DNA from: Neoarius graeffei
Lineage: Eukaryota > Chordata > Actinopteri > Siluriformes > Ariidae
Assembly (NCBI RefSeq): GCF_027579695.1
Contig: NC_083587.1
Coordinates: forward strand, 51,515,021-51,579,020
DNA: 64,000 bases
Reading direction: 5' to 3'
A program made the position numbers and the translations under genes. This document shows, piece by piece, positions 44,696-57,051 of this stretch. Each line of letters begins with the position of its first letter. Position 1 is the stretch's first letter. The notes under the pieces are model-generated. The model saw only the letters and a program-made list of their open reading frames with translations. It did not search any database and was not told the DNA's origin.

Positions 44696-45770
44696 TTCAT
44701 ACTGAGTACAGAAAAAAATATGGCTGCAGACACATTAACTGCATATCTGCGAATTAAAATGAACTGTGATGAGAAGCTGGGTCCGTCTCAGAAACCGGTC
44801 TCTCATTTGGGACATTATGGTCAAAAAAAATAAATTTTCTAATTTTACTATTTTTTTTTGCATTTACCTAACACTCAATGTTTCTTTTGTCATGTTGAAT
44901 AAGAATAAAGATAGTATCTTGCTTTATCTGGCCTCCACTGTGGAACACTTTTTTTTTTTTTATTACAATTCAAATGCTTTTGTAAAATTGATTTCCATAT
45001 AAAATAACTACATCAAGAATTAAAGCCCCTCCTTCACAGATGAGTGAAAATATTGAATACATTTCCTCTTTTTGATTGCTTGGGTTAAAAATGCCAAGTT
45101 ATGATGACTGAATTGATTATTCACTTAAATATGAATAATATGATGCATTTTGGGTATTTGATATGGCGAAATAGGACAATAGGACACAATGGAACAGGGT
45201 ATCTGCACATTTTTCAAGTACAAATTTAAAGACTTTTAAGACCTTTTCAAGACCTCTAAATGGAAAAATTAAGCCTGTACCATGGCAAAGAAAATGATAA
45301 ATACGACAACTTAAAACTGTTTTCTGCAATAGTTTTTTTTTTTACTAACTTTAAGAAGAATGCACCCAATTGGTGAACAACAGGGTGCATCAATGGCAAC
45401 TGTTAGACATGCAAACAGCTGAAGCAAAGTCGTGCGTTTTGGGCTGCAGAACTACTGTAGCAACAAGGAGAAGACTGGTGTTTATTGGAATAAACACCAT
45501 GAATCATTTCAAAAACGAAAATAATAAACGGCAAGTAGAACCAGCTGAACAACCTTAGCCGGCATTATTTCAATCCCCAAAGATTCTTTGATGATGTGTC
45601 ATTTTGTGTCCGACAGCAAAATCAGTCTGAGTGTCGTACAGTATACAGCTGGCTGAGGAAGTTCTCGAGTATCTTCTGTATTATAGCAGGTAAAAGCATA
45701 AACCTGTTTATGCAGTCATACAATCATCAGTGTGTTACATTAAACACAAAAAAACAACTGTCACCTTTCA
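44696..45770. repeat. Partial third copy of the duplicated segment
   Basis: Starts inside the hAT transposase fragment (ttcatactgagtacag, as at 19247) and runs parallel to copy 2 (52319-53383), including the hAT end cagggtatctgc at 45194 and following sequence. Its first 500 bp also match 19247-19739 of copy 1. It ends at the chimeric V-SINE. Confidence 0.9.
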
Positions 45771-46150
45771 TCATCTCATCTCATTATCTGTAGCTGCTTT
45801 ATCCTGTTCTACAGGGTCACAGGCGAGCTGGAGCCTATCCCAGCTGACTACGGGCGAAAGGCGGGGTACACCCTGGACAAGTCGTCAGGTCATCACAGGG
45901 CTGACACATAGACACAGACAACCATTCACACTCACATTCACACCTACGGTCAATTTAGAGTCACCAGTTAACCTAACCTGCATGTCTTTGGACTGTGGGG
46001 GAAACCGGAGCACCCGGAGGAAACCCACGCGGACACGGGGAGAACATGCAAACTCCGCACAGAAAGGCCCTCGCCGGCCACGGGGCTCGAAACCAGACCT
46101 TCTTGCTGTGAGGCGACAGCGCTAACCACTACACCACCGTGCCGCCCCCC
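45771..46150 (-). mobile_element. Chimeric V-SINE at the duplication joint
   Basis: Left flank (acaactgtcacctttcat) equals that of the V-SINE at 53384; right flank (cagtgttatttggtaata) equals that of the V-SINE at 6541. No target-site duplication. This is what a crossover between those two SINEs would produce. Confidence 0.88.
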
Positions 46151-46723
46151 CAGTGTTATTTGGTAATAAAATATTTTAAATCTCTCTTCATCCAAAAGGA
46201 TTTTTGAGTCTTATTATTTGTTTGTGATATTACGTTGTATTTTATTATAGAAAACAATACCATTTAACTGTCATAATAGGGTAATCCCATACATAAATAT
46301 AACTTCTATATAATGCTGCAGTATGAAGAGTGTCACGTTTGAGAAAGCAAGTGTGTATAAACTGTCAGAGAAAGAGAGAGAGAATAAAATCAAAGTTAAA
46401 AAATTTACTCAAACAAACAAACAAACAAACCACCCCAGACCACTTATTTGGAATGAAAGTTATTTATTTATATATTTTTAAAGATTATCATTATAGGGAT
46501 GATTTTACATCAGTAGGAATAAAAAACAAATACGTAAAACAACTATAATTTCATGCTGAATAACAGAAAAGGCACTATGCACTCAGAGAAGCAGCATTAT
46601 TTTATTATTTTCAAATGATTGTCAGTAGGTTTAGTAGTCCCATCCCCCAAAACATCATTAATATGCTTGACTAGACAAAGTTAAAGAAACATACAGATGG
46701 GTGACGAATTAAAGGAGACTCAG

Positions 46724-47276
46724 TAAGGTGTTGGGTCATGATAAGCCACCAAAACACCCTCGATGCACCATATTATAGATTCTACAAGTCTCTGGAAATG
46801 TACCAGAATGATGATGACTGTTCTTCCAAAAGGTTTTCCCTCAGATAGTGTTTTGATGATGGTGTGGTGATGGTGGAATAGAGCGCAGTGTGACAGAGGT
46901 ATGTGCCAGTCCAAGAGCTCCCTAAGGTGTCTGAGTGGCTTGAAATGGCCATAGCATATGATTTATATCATTTTGCTTTTTATCAACCTTTCAGCGAGTC
47001 CTCGTGCTCTGTAGACGGAGATGGGGTCATCGTGGATGAAGGTTTCATCACAGGATAAAGGTGATGCGTTAGCAGAACTTTGGATTGATTTGAAGAGATG
47101 CTTCACTATAAGGGGACAAGTGGATACCAGCAACATGGTGCCACCATTGTTTCTTTTACTTTGTCAGTCTACATATATCTATATGCAGGAGTGCAAACCA
47201 TGAGAACTTCCCCACACTATCGGCAGATCCGGGGGTTCAAAACAAGCATTATAATTTTCTAAATGTCCTTCTAAGG
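46724..47276 (-). other. Probable 3' UTR of ccdc127 copy 2
   Basis: Counterpart of 10594-11144, here uninterrupted. AATAAA on the minus strand at 46463-46468 would end the transcript about 0.8 kb after the stop. Confidence 0.45.
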
Positions 47277-47962
47277 TCACTTGACATCAGACAGTGACCC
47301 TTTCAACCTGCCCTCTGCTCTCTTGTGTTTCTGCAGTGTAACCTGCAGCCTCCAGTATTTAAGATACAGCCACATCAGCTGCCCATTTTTCCTCTTGTCC
47401 ATACTCAACATCTGTGCGCAGTGCCTATCATTTTTAAAAATGTCCTTGATGTCATTCTCCAGGCCCAATTCCACCCCCGCTGGGTCCCTGGCCACTCTGA
47501 CCAGCAGATTTCTCTCGATCACCATCCTGCGTTCCTTGGGCAGCAGCAGGCTGCAGAAGGCACTCTGCCTCTCCACCAGCTGGTGCTCCAGTTCATTTAG
47601 CAAAACCTGGGCTCCCTGCTGCCATTCCTGCTCCTGTTGCAGAGCTTCATAAAGCAGCAGTCCAGCTGTTCCAGTCTGCAGGGCACGCTTCTTCTTGTCC
47701 TCTAGCTCTTCACGTTCCTTCTGCAGCTGCTTACGCTCCTCCATGAGATGTTGGCTGTGAGAGGCCATGGCCTTCTTGTAGTGCTCCACCTGGTCATGCG
47801 CTTTCTCTACCTCTTGCTCCAGGAGGGTAGTTGTGCGTCGGTTCTCCATCAGCGTATCTTTATACTTGAGCTCCAGGTCTTTGGCGATGGCAGGCACTTG
47901 CCCCTCAAACCGGATTTTAACTTCTTGGATCTGCCTCTGCGACTCACGTTTCCAGATCCAAC
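47277..47962 (-). CDS. ccdc127: CCDC127-like protein, copy 2, coding exon 2
   Basis: Same exon as 11145-11836; acceptor ag at 47963-47964, stop TGA at 47277-47279. With exon 1 (51315-51432) it gives 267 residues. Open throughout and it keeps WIWKRESQ, ENRRTTTLLEQEVEK and NGQLMWLYLKYW. By eye, 30 base differences from copy 1, of which one is silent. The changes cluster in the coiled coil (for example RQRVEG to HDQVEH) and in LALHAA to LLLYEA. The two-residue C-terminal extension of copy 1 is absent. Either both copies are functional and diverging, or selection differs between them. Confidence 0.9.
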
Positions 47963-48026
47963 CTGACAGGATGAAGAAGTTAATATGCAACTTTTTATAA
48001 GAAGGATTAAGTTAAATTTTTTTTTT

Positions 48027-48976
48027 TTGCGGTCCACATCCTGCGCTCTGATTGGCTGGCGAGCGGGTCGGTATCCTACGGCACGGACCCCAGTTACAGA
48101 CCTCTGGCAACTCGCTCGTTCACAACAGCAAACATCGTAGCAATTTTTGTCAACATTTATTTTCGCATTTCTCAGGAGAATAGCATTAATTTTACAGCAT
48201 GGACAGTGATAACGACAGTGTTCACAGCAAAAGTGAGTTTTACTACCCTGATGAAGATGAAATAAAAGAACATTTCAGGAGAAAGCTAAAAACCTGTAAT
48301 TTGCTAACGCCGAGCAAAAACATGGCTGAATCCTGAATGACTCTTATTTGTATAAATAGGGGACTACATAGGTGGCAAAATGTAGTTTTTTTCCTGCCAT
48401 GAAAGTGCACTTGTATACTGAGGAGGAAGCCATTTGCATTACAGCCGTGAACGAGGATTCAAAACAGCATTAATTTTACAGCATGGATAGCGATAACGAC
48501 AGTGTTCACAGTGAAAGCGAGTTTTACTACCCTGAGGAAGAAGAAATAAACGAAAACATTTCAGGAGAAAGCTAAAAACCTATAACTTGCTAACGCCGAG
48601 CAAAAACATGGCTGAATCCTGAATGACTCCTATTTGTATAAATAGGGGACTACATAGGCAGCAAAACGTAGTTTTTTTTCCTGTCATGGTAGTGCACTTG
48701 TATAGTGAGGAGAAAGCAATTTGCATTACAGCCATGAACGAAGATTCAAAATGGCGGCTCGGCTCGGTTTTCCCATTCGGGCGGCCTCGTTTTCTGTTAG
48801 AATTTGGTAAAGAAAAAAATAAATATATTATTTACCAGCTTAAGGTCGGTCCGTATGGTGAAATACCGTGACCTCGGCCTTGACTACTGACCTCGGCCCA
48901 GAGGGCCTCACTCAGTACTTTCAAGACCTCAGTCACGGTATTTCACCATACGGACCTCCCAGCTGGTAAATAACAT
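48027..48976. mobile_element. Foldback element in intron, with internal tandem duplication
   Basis: Counterpart of 11905-12563, about 290 bp longer. The right-end palindrome (48833-48976) is retained. Confidence 0.55.
48182..48750. repeat. 284-bp tandem duplication
   Basis: agcattaattttacagcatg starts at 48182 and again at 48466. Each unit includes the small MDSDNDSVHS frame. Copy 1 has a single unit. Confidence 0.88.
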
Positions 48977-49675
48977 ATATATGACAAGAGCAAAGAGAAA
49001 TAAGGACATAACGTATATTTAAAACCAGTGGATTACTTCTTTTGCTTCACAAGTGGTTGATGTGTTCCTCCCCATCAAAAATACTGAATAAAACAATAGT
49101 TTTAGAGATATAAAGATGAAAAGCCCTTCTCCCCTTCTTTGATAACAAACATGCTGCTGACTAAAGCTTATGGCTATGATTGGATAAATGGTTGCATTTC
49201 AGTGTGGCACTACTGCAATACAGTGATGAAAGTGAATTAAATGCTGACTTGCATTCGAAGTAAATGTATTATAATAATGTAATAAAGTCAGTATTTAATT
49301 CTTAAAAAAAGAAAACATTCCCTGCTAACTGTCTTTCACCGAAGACAAAGTGGTATCACACAAAGAAGACTGTGCTTTTCAGTTTGACAAGTTCTCATGT
49401 CAAACGTGAAAAGCAATACCGTCTGTGTATTGTGCGTCACTCTTTTCTCTCCGGCACAAAATCCTCTCCATATGATGGCTGACTCATCCGAGTTATGAAA
49501 GGGTGTGGTTTGGGGTTGGTCTGCCCAAGTTAGTCTTCGGGAAAGTGAAAGAAGGTGAAAATGCATTTCCAGTTTGGTTGATTATAAAATGGCATGACCT
49601 GTTCAAGTACAGAAACTTATCTAATGACGAAAGAAACTTTTTTTGAAATCTTATATGTCTTCAGTAGATTTTATA

Positions 49676-51232
49676 CAAACCCCATTTCCAGAAAAGATGA
49701 GATATTTTCCAAAATGCAATAAAAAGAAAAATCTGCGATTTGTTAAGTCACGTGAACCTTTATTTAACTGACAAAAGTACAAAGAAAAGATTTTCAATAG
49801 TTTTACTGATGAACTTAATTTTATTTTGTAAATATGAACAAAGTTAGAATTTGATGCCTGTAGCACACTCAAAAAAAAAAAGTTGGGACAGAGGCAAAAT
49901 AAGACTGGAAAGTTTATAGGATATTCAAGTAACGCTATTCTGGAAGATTCCACAATAAGCAGGTTAACTGGTAACAGCTGAGGGTATCATGACTGGGTGT
50001 AAAAGGAGCATGCACTAAAGGCTCAGTATTTGCAAGCAAGGATGGGTCATGGCTCACTCCTTAGTGCCAAAATTCATGAGAAAATTGTTCGTCAAGTCCA
50101 AAAAGAACATTTCTCAACATAAGATTGTAGAGAATTTAGGTCTTTCAAAATCTACAAAGATTCAGGGAATTCGGAGACAGCTCAGTGCGTAAAGGGCAAG
50201 GTCAGAAACTACTGTTGAATGTGCGTGACCTTCGAGCCCTCACATGGTACTGCCTGAGAAACCATCATGCTAACGTGACAAATATAGCCACATGGGCTTG
50301 GGAGTACTTCAGAAAACTGTTGTCACTGAACAGAGTCTGCCGCTACACCCAGAAATGTAACCTGAAACTGTATTACGCAAAGAGGAAGCCAGTCATCAAT
50401 TCTACGCAGAAATGACCCAGATTTCTCTGGGTCTGAACTCATATCAGATGGACCGAAAGACAGTGAAAGCATGTGCTGTGGTCAGATGAGTCTACATTTC
50501 AGTTTGTTTTTGGGAAAACCAGACATCGAGTTCTCAACCGCCAAAGGTGAACAAGACCATCCAGTTTGTTATCAGAGAAAGGTGCAAAAGCCATCATCTG
50601 TGATGATTTTTTTTTTGGAGGGGGGATCAATGCCTGTGGCATGAGTAAGTTGCATATGTGCGAAGGTACCATTTATGCAGAGGCGTATATTGGGATTTTA
50701 GAGAGACATATGTTGCCATCAAGGCAACGTCTCTTCCTGGGAAGTCCATGCTTATTTGAGCAGGACAATCCTAGACCTCATTCTGCATAGGCTACAATAG
50801 CGTGGCTTCGTAGACGCAGAGTGCGTGCGCTTGACTGGCCTGCTGCCAGTCCAGATCTGTCTCCTAATGTATGGCGCATCATGATGAGGAGAATCAGACA
50901 ACGGTAGCCATGGACTGTTGAGCAGTTGAAGTCTTGTATCAAGCAAGAATGGACAAAAATTCCAATTGCAAAACTACAACAATTAGATCCCATACGATTA
51001 AAAAGTGATGTAACACAATAGTAATAATGCCTGTGTTCCATGTTTTTTTTTTTTTAAAGTGTGTTGCAGGCATCAAATTCTAACTTTGTTTTATATTTCC
51101 AAAATACAATTAAGTCGGTCAGTAAAACTATTGCAAAACTTTTGCCAGTTAAATAAAGGTTCACGTGAATTAATAAAATCACAAATTTTTGTTTTTATTG
51201 CATTTTAGAAACTTTTCTGGAAATGAGGTTTG
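49676..51232 (+). mobile_element. Tc1-like element with long inverted ends, copy 2
   Basis: TA-flanked; the same insertion as 14894-18163 but without the hAT element. Broken transposase remnants around 50040-50415 and 50440-51021, including ICEGTIYAEAY-type and SPDLSP motifs. Confidence 0.85.
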
Positions 51233-51314
51233 TACAAGCATGGGCCATGCCACTGCAATGCCAGTAACAAACTTTTGCATGATCATAGAAGGATTCTTTT
51301 ACTAAGATACTCAC

Positions 51315-51432
51315 GAAAAGCCGCAAGGCCGAGCATGGGGACTAACAGAGCGTAGTTCCATTTCCCTCCATCAGAACCCTCACGTGGCACTGGCCTTATA
51401 TTCCATCCAGGAGGATCATTCAGGTTGTCCAT
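51315..51432 (-). CDS. ccdc127: CCDC127-like protein, copy 2, coding exon 1
   Basis: ATG at 51432; MDNLNDPPGWNIRP then WNYALLVPMLGLAAF, and donor gtgagt at 51309-51314. An acceptor just upstream of the ATG again implies a non-coding first exon further right. The reading frame joins exon 2 in phase 1. Confidence 0.92.
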
Positions 51433-52053
51433 GGAGATAATCTGCAATTAAAAGTCAGTCAAACTGTGACACTGGTACTCTGAAGATTCTTAATACATTT
51501 AAAAAAAAAATGCATTTCAGATCATGCACACAGTTTGCTCAGTTGTCCCCATCAGGGTTCATAATGTTTCACTTTGATTCACTGGTTGATAAATTACACC
51601 TGCTGGGGCAAAACAGCATATCAGGTCTGAATGTTATAGCATTATGCACTGAAGCACAACACCATACATGCCAAGTTATACGGTTTCCCCATATTTTGTA
51701 TGGGAAAATGCAATTTTTTGGCCAATACGGCATACACTGATTTTCATACGGGAAAATTACGTTTTGTATCGGAGATTTTTTCCGTTACTCAGAGAAAATT
51801 TTCTTAGCATCCACCATTTATTTTTTCAAACACATATGCCCATATGCCCAATGAAACGGAACTATTTTCGCTTTATGTGGTTTTATAGTTGCAACTGTAA
51901 AACCACAACGGCAACTGTAGTTAACCGGTGATTTCTGGTTTCGCTTCCCTAAACATTTTAATTGCTGATAGACATTATATGTAGACACAGATGACCAACA
52001 CTCGTTACTACCATCAGTCGTCAGTAAACTGGAAAAGTATTGAATGAAGAGTA

Positions 52054-52521
52054 ATGGTGGTAACGACCGTTGGTAACCTGTCTCTAAAATGTGTAGTAGG
52101 GGATGGAAGCAATTTAACAACATCTACATGTTTGCCGTGCTCTGATTTTCTTTTATTGACCAGGAAAATAATAGATGTATATTGGGGAAAGGTGTTCGAT
52201 GTAAAACCTGCTCTGGGTGTTGCCAGGTTTCCAATGCTGAAACAGCTTTTTACTGCTTTGCTGTGCCTCCCACATAGCAATGCAGATAGTGAGAGGGCTT
52301 TTTCATTGGTTAGGAAAATTCATACTGAGGACAGAAAAAATATGGCTGCAGACACATTAACTGCATATCTGCGAATTAAAATTAACTGTGATGAGGAGCT
52401 GGGTCCGTCTCAGAAACCGGTCTCTCATTTGGGACATTATGGTCAAAAAATAAATGTTCTAATTTTACTATTTTTTTTGCATTTACCTAACACTCAATGT
52501 TTCTTTTGTCATGTAGAATAA
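52054..52521 (+). pseudogene. hAT transposase C-terminal fragment, copy 2
   Basis: Same as 18982-19446, with LPHSNADSERAFSLVRK and the following helix. Confidence 0.75.
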
Positions 52522-52804
52522 GAATAAAGATAGTATCTTGCTTTATCTGGCCTGCACTGTGGAAATTTTTTTTTTTATTACAATTCACATGCTTTCGTTA
52601 ACTTGATTTCCATATAAAATAACTCCATCATGAAGAATTAAAGCCCCTCCTTCACAGAGGAGTGAAAATATTGAATAAATTTCCTCTTTTTGATTGCTTG
52701 GGTTAAAAATGCCAAGTTATGATGACTGAATTGATTATTCACTTAAATATGAATAATATGATGCATTTTGGGTATTTGATATGGCGAAATAGGACACAAT
52801 GGAA

Positions 52805-54377
52805 CAGGGTATCTGCCCATTTTTCAAGTACAAATTTAAATACTTTTAAGACCTTTTCAAGACCTCTAAATGGAAAAATTAAGACTGTACCATGGCAAAA
52901 AAAATGATAAATCCAACAACTTAAAACTGTTTTCTGCAATAGTTTTTTTTACTAACTTTAAGAAGAATGCACCCAATTGGTGAACAACAGGGTGCATCAA
53001 TGGCAACTGTTAGACATGCAAACAGCTGAAGCAAAGTCGTGTGTTTTGGGCTGCAGAACTACTGTAGCAGCAAGGAGAAGAGTGGTGTTTACTGGAGAAC
53101 ACACCATGAATCATTTCAAAAACGAAAACAATAAACGGCAAGTAGAACCAGCTGAACAACCTTAGCCGGCATTATTTCAATCCCCAAAGATTATCTTTGA
53201 TGATGTGTCATTTTGTGTCCGACAGCAAAATCAGTCTGAGTGTCGTACAGTATACAGCCGGCTGAGGAAGTTCTCGAGTATCTTCTGCATTATAGCAGGT
53301 AACAGCATAAACCTGTTTATGCAGTCATACAATCATCAGAGCGTTACATTAAACACAAAAAAACAACTGTCACCTTTCATAACCTCATCTCATCTCATCA
53401 TCTCTAGCCGCTTTATCCTGTTCTACAGGGTCGCAGGCAAGCTGGAGCCTATCCCAGCTGACTACGGGCGAAAGGCGGGGTACACCCTGGACAAGTCGCC
53501 AGGTCATCACAGGGCTGACACATAGACACAGACAACCATTCACACTCACATTCACACCTACGGTCAATTTAGAGTCACCAGTTAACCTAACCTGCATGTC
53601 TTTGGACTGTGGGGGAAACCGGAGCACCCGGAGGAAACCCACGCGGACACGGGGAGAACATGCAAACTCCACACAGAAAGGCCCTCGCCAGCCCTGGGGC
53701 TCGAACCCAGGACCTTCTTGATGTGAGGCGATAGCGCTAACCACTACACCACCGTGCCGCCCGGAACAACAACAAAAACAACAAAAAAATCGGATTTCAC
53801 AACAAATCGGATATGGGTCGTTTCAGGTTGCAGTCTGAACGTAGTGTAACACACACACACGCGGGCACCTCGTGTCCGTGAAAAACCAGTTTCCCAGTCC
53901 GCCGTGTTCCCAGCTCTGCGTTATCGTCTTTAAACACATTTGTGCGAACCAACGCTTTTTATCGCAAACGATTCTTCTCCTTATTTTGGGGGTATTAATC
54001 ATCCCCCAACCACTTGTCATTAAACAGACATCTTCCCATAATTATCAACGTTTTCTAGCACCCGCGCAAACTACCTGCGTATCTCTCAGTCTTCACAACC
54101 ACCACACCACACCACACTTCCTCCAGTAGCCTCCTAACGTTAGTACTTGATCTACAGAACGCACAGAACCAATGCTGCCCCAAAAGGTACGCTGGTCACT
54201 TTTAAAATTACGGTTAAAAAAAAAAAACCGGATGGAGACATTTCACTCATTCGGTCCAATATTAAATTTAATACCTCCCTTTCGAAAATTCCAGTCATTC
54301 CAAACAATTTAAGACGTTTTTAGGCCTTGAAAACCGAAAGTTGTATTTAAGACTTTTTAAGGACCGCGGGAAGCCTG
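52805..54377. mobile_element. hAT element, non-autonomous, holding V-SINE B
   Basis: Left end cagggtatctgcccattttt; right end ttaaggaccgcgggaagcctg reads as an inverted hAT terminus (caggcttcccgcggtcc). No 8-bp duplication is visible, so one border may be altered. Its left half also occurs at 45194-45770. Confidence 0.65.
53384..53762 (-). mobile_element. V-SINE B, inside the hAT element
   Basis: Complete V-SINE. Left flank acaactgtcacctttcat is shared with the joint V-SINE at 45771; right flank (ggaacaacaacaaaaac) is unique. Confidence 0.87.
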
Positions 54378-54675
54378 AATAATTGGTGAATTATGGTATC
54401 AATCAGTCTGTTTTACTATATTTTTGAACTTTTGCCTCAGTATATCAAGTATTGATTACTTTTGATTCATAGATATTATGCATACGTTGTGAATTCGGAA
54501 ACAAATGCAATAAAGATTGTTGGATTACAAATAGTTTATTTGTGGTTTTTTTCCTCAAACATTTCTTCAGACAAGTCAAAATCACATTCGGACAAGTAAA
54601 TTTCCTGTCAACTTGCCCGACAGGACAAGTGGTTTCAAAAGTTAATGTAGAGCCCTGAACACCACCGTGCCGCCC
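54378..54675. other. hAT end fragment and V-SINE scrap
   Basis: On the minus strand 54656-54625 starts cagggctctacattaacttttg, a common fish hAT terminus; a 15-bp V-SINE head remnant (caccaccgtgccgcc) follows at 54661-54675. It joins the second duplicated block. Confidence 0.5.
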
Positions 54676-55187
54676 CACTGCTGTTATATTTCAAGTAATT
54701 TTCTCTGGTGGAATGTAATATTCTAGGTGATGTCAACCCTTGTCAAATAGAACTTTGTGGAGTTTTTATGAACTATTTAAGATTAATACATTTTATTTGC
54801 AAAATTTACATCAATAATTCTGGTATTACTGATACAATGTATCTTAAATAATTAAGTTTATAGTTCAGTCAGTCATTCTCTTTAGTAGATAATTGTTTAC
54901 TTGACTGTACATACACATAGTCCTTTTTAATTCAGTTGTTTTCTCTGGGATCTAAAATTTCTTTTTATTCAGTACATGCTCATTTGATCCCTTTAACTTG
55001 ATGCAGTGTGATAAATATGTCGATTACAATAGGAGTGTATAGTGTGGAATAAAACAATCAGTGCTTTGGTTTATATATTGGAATTTTTTCTCGTGTATAA
55101 GGGCTCATGGGTGCATGTAAGGGAAAAGTACAGGTTAAAGGGCATGGGGAACCAAAGGTTGACATGTATGCAACACTGTGGTTCCTA

Positions 55188-55715
55188 CACTACCGTTCAA
55201 AAGTTTGGGGTCACTTTGAAATGTCCTTATTTTTGAAAGAAAAGCACTGTTCTTTTCAATGAAGATCACTTTAAACTAATCAGAAATCCACTCTATACAT
55301 TGCTAATGTGGTAAATGACTATTCTAGCTGCAAATGTCTGGTTTTTGGTGCAATATCTCCATAGGTGTATAGAGGCCCATTTCCAGCAACTCTCACTCCA
55401 GTGTTCTAATGGTACAATGTGTTTGCTCATTGCCTCAGAAGGCTAATGGATGATTAGAAAACCCTTGTACAATCATGTTAGCACAGCTGAAAACAGTTGA
55501 GCTCTTTAGAGAAGCTATAAAACTGACCTTCCTTTGAGCAGATTGAGTTTCTGGAGCATCACATTTGTGGGGTCGATTAAATGCTCAAAATGGCCAGAAA
55601 AATGTCTTGACTATATTTTCTATTCATTTTACAACTTATGGTGGTAAATAAAACTGTGACTTTTCATGGAAAACACAAAATTGTCTGGGTGACCCCAAAC
55701 TTTTGAACGGTAGTG
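55188..55715. mobile_element. Tc1-type MITE (528 bp)
   Basis: Same insertion as 21908-23236, in its original uninterrupted form. TA-flanked ends cactaccgttcaaaagtttg. Confidence 0.92.
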
Positions 55716-56461
55716 TAAATATTATACTTTGGGTGCATTTTTGCTCAAACCGACCGCATATGGCATTGTAAACACACAGTAAATACAGGCTTTACTCAGA
55801 CAGTAAACAAAAACATTCTTACAAAACTAGACTCCAGGTTACACCAAGTAATTTCTATACAATGCTAAGCTAATGCAAATTTTCTCTTCAGGTCAACAGT
55901 GACTGTCTGCACATTTGACTTAAATACAAAACATTTTACTTCAATCATTTATAACTTGGTAATAAATTAAGCTTTTTTTTTTTTCAACCAACACCTATTT
56001 TACTTACCTTGAGAAAAAGCACTAAACACTCACAAACTGTTTCTTCTCTAAGGTGCTCTCGGCGCCGGGCAAAGATACGCTGTGAACGTTAGTTACGCAA
56101 CCAACGTCAAACAAACTTGTTTATCTTGTCATGGGGGTGGGAGGGAGGTGTGTGTGTGTGGGGGGGGAATTTGATATTTCAAATGTTGTATTTTTGATTG
56201 ATATTAAACAACTTTTTTATTAACATTCTACATGTGTAATTAAATTTATTTCACTCTATTATTCGTTTAAACTTGCTCAAATTAATTTCTCTTGATAATG
56301 CAGTGGTAATACTTTGTCTTTGGACTCCCCCGTGTTACGGAGCGCATTGGTACAGTCCGATGATGAGCCTCAGTTGTGTTTATAAATATAGAAGTTCACC
56401 TGCAGAATTTCCTTCTTATTATTTTTGCCGGTCAGAGAAGTGCGTAGTTCATGATGTAGAG

Positions 56462-56881
56462 CAGGGGTGTCAAACCTGATCCATAAAGGGCCTTGTGGCT
56501 GCAGGTTTTCATTCCAGCCATGCAGCAGCACACCTGACTTGGCTCATTCAATCAACTGAACTGTCTTCACACAGTCAAATACTTGCAGCCACACCCACCC
56601 TTGATTAAAGGGTGGGGGTGTCAGTTGATTGAATAAGCCAGGGGTGTCAAACCTGATCCATAAAGGGCCGTGTGGCTGCAGGTTTTCATTCCAGCCATGC
56701 AGCAGCACCCTGATTTGGCTTATTCAATCAACCTTTAATCAAGGGTGGGTGTGGCTGCAAGTATTTGACTGTGTGAAGACAGTTCAGTTGATTGAATGAG
56801 CCAAGTCAGGTGTGCTGCTGCATGGCTGGAATGAAAACCTGCAGCCACAAGGCCCTTTATGGATCAGGTTTGACACCCCTG
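56462..56881. mobile_element. Foldback hAT MITE with 8-bp duplication
   Basis: Ends caggggtgtcaaacctgat and complement; atgtagag flanks it (56454-56461 and 56882-56889). Arms of about 145 bp pair almost perfectly. A second copy of the end lies inside at 56640. Copy 1 of the block has the empty site near 23930. Confidence 0.9.
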
Positions 56882-57051
56882 ATGTAGAGTTTAAGGGGAT
56901 AACTTTTTTTGACAGAGGCAACTGGCAGATGACAATATTTTATTCCTGCAAGACAAAAATCAACTATCTCATGCCTTAACTCTGGTTGAGCATCTCTCTA
57001 ATGCCTCAGGCCTTAAACTGAACATTTCCAAGTGTGAGATATTATCCTTAC
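56882..57051 (+). pseudogene. LINE reverse transcriptase fragment, copy 2
   Basis: Shorter counterpart of 23930-24185, cut by the hAT element at 57052. Confidence 0.6.

Larger units (their letters stand above)
47963..51314 (-). other. ccdc127 copy 2 intron (3.35 kb)
   Basis: GT-AG intron holding the foldback element (48027-48976) and the Tc1-like element (49676-51232). Confidence 0.85.
46151..52804. repeat. Segmental duplication, copy 2 (contains second ccdc127)
   Basis: Matches 6916-19739 without the three large insertions of copy 1. It has its own 284-bp tandem duplication (48182-48750). Confidence 0.9.
54676..57051. repeat. Second duplicated block, copy 2
   Basis: Matches 21214-24089. 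Ends abruptly at ttatccttac where a hAT end begins. Confidence 0.9.
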
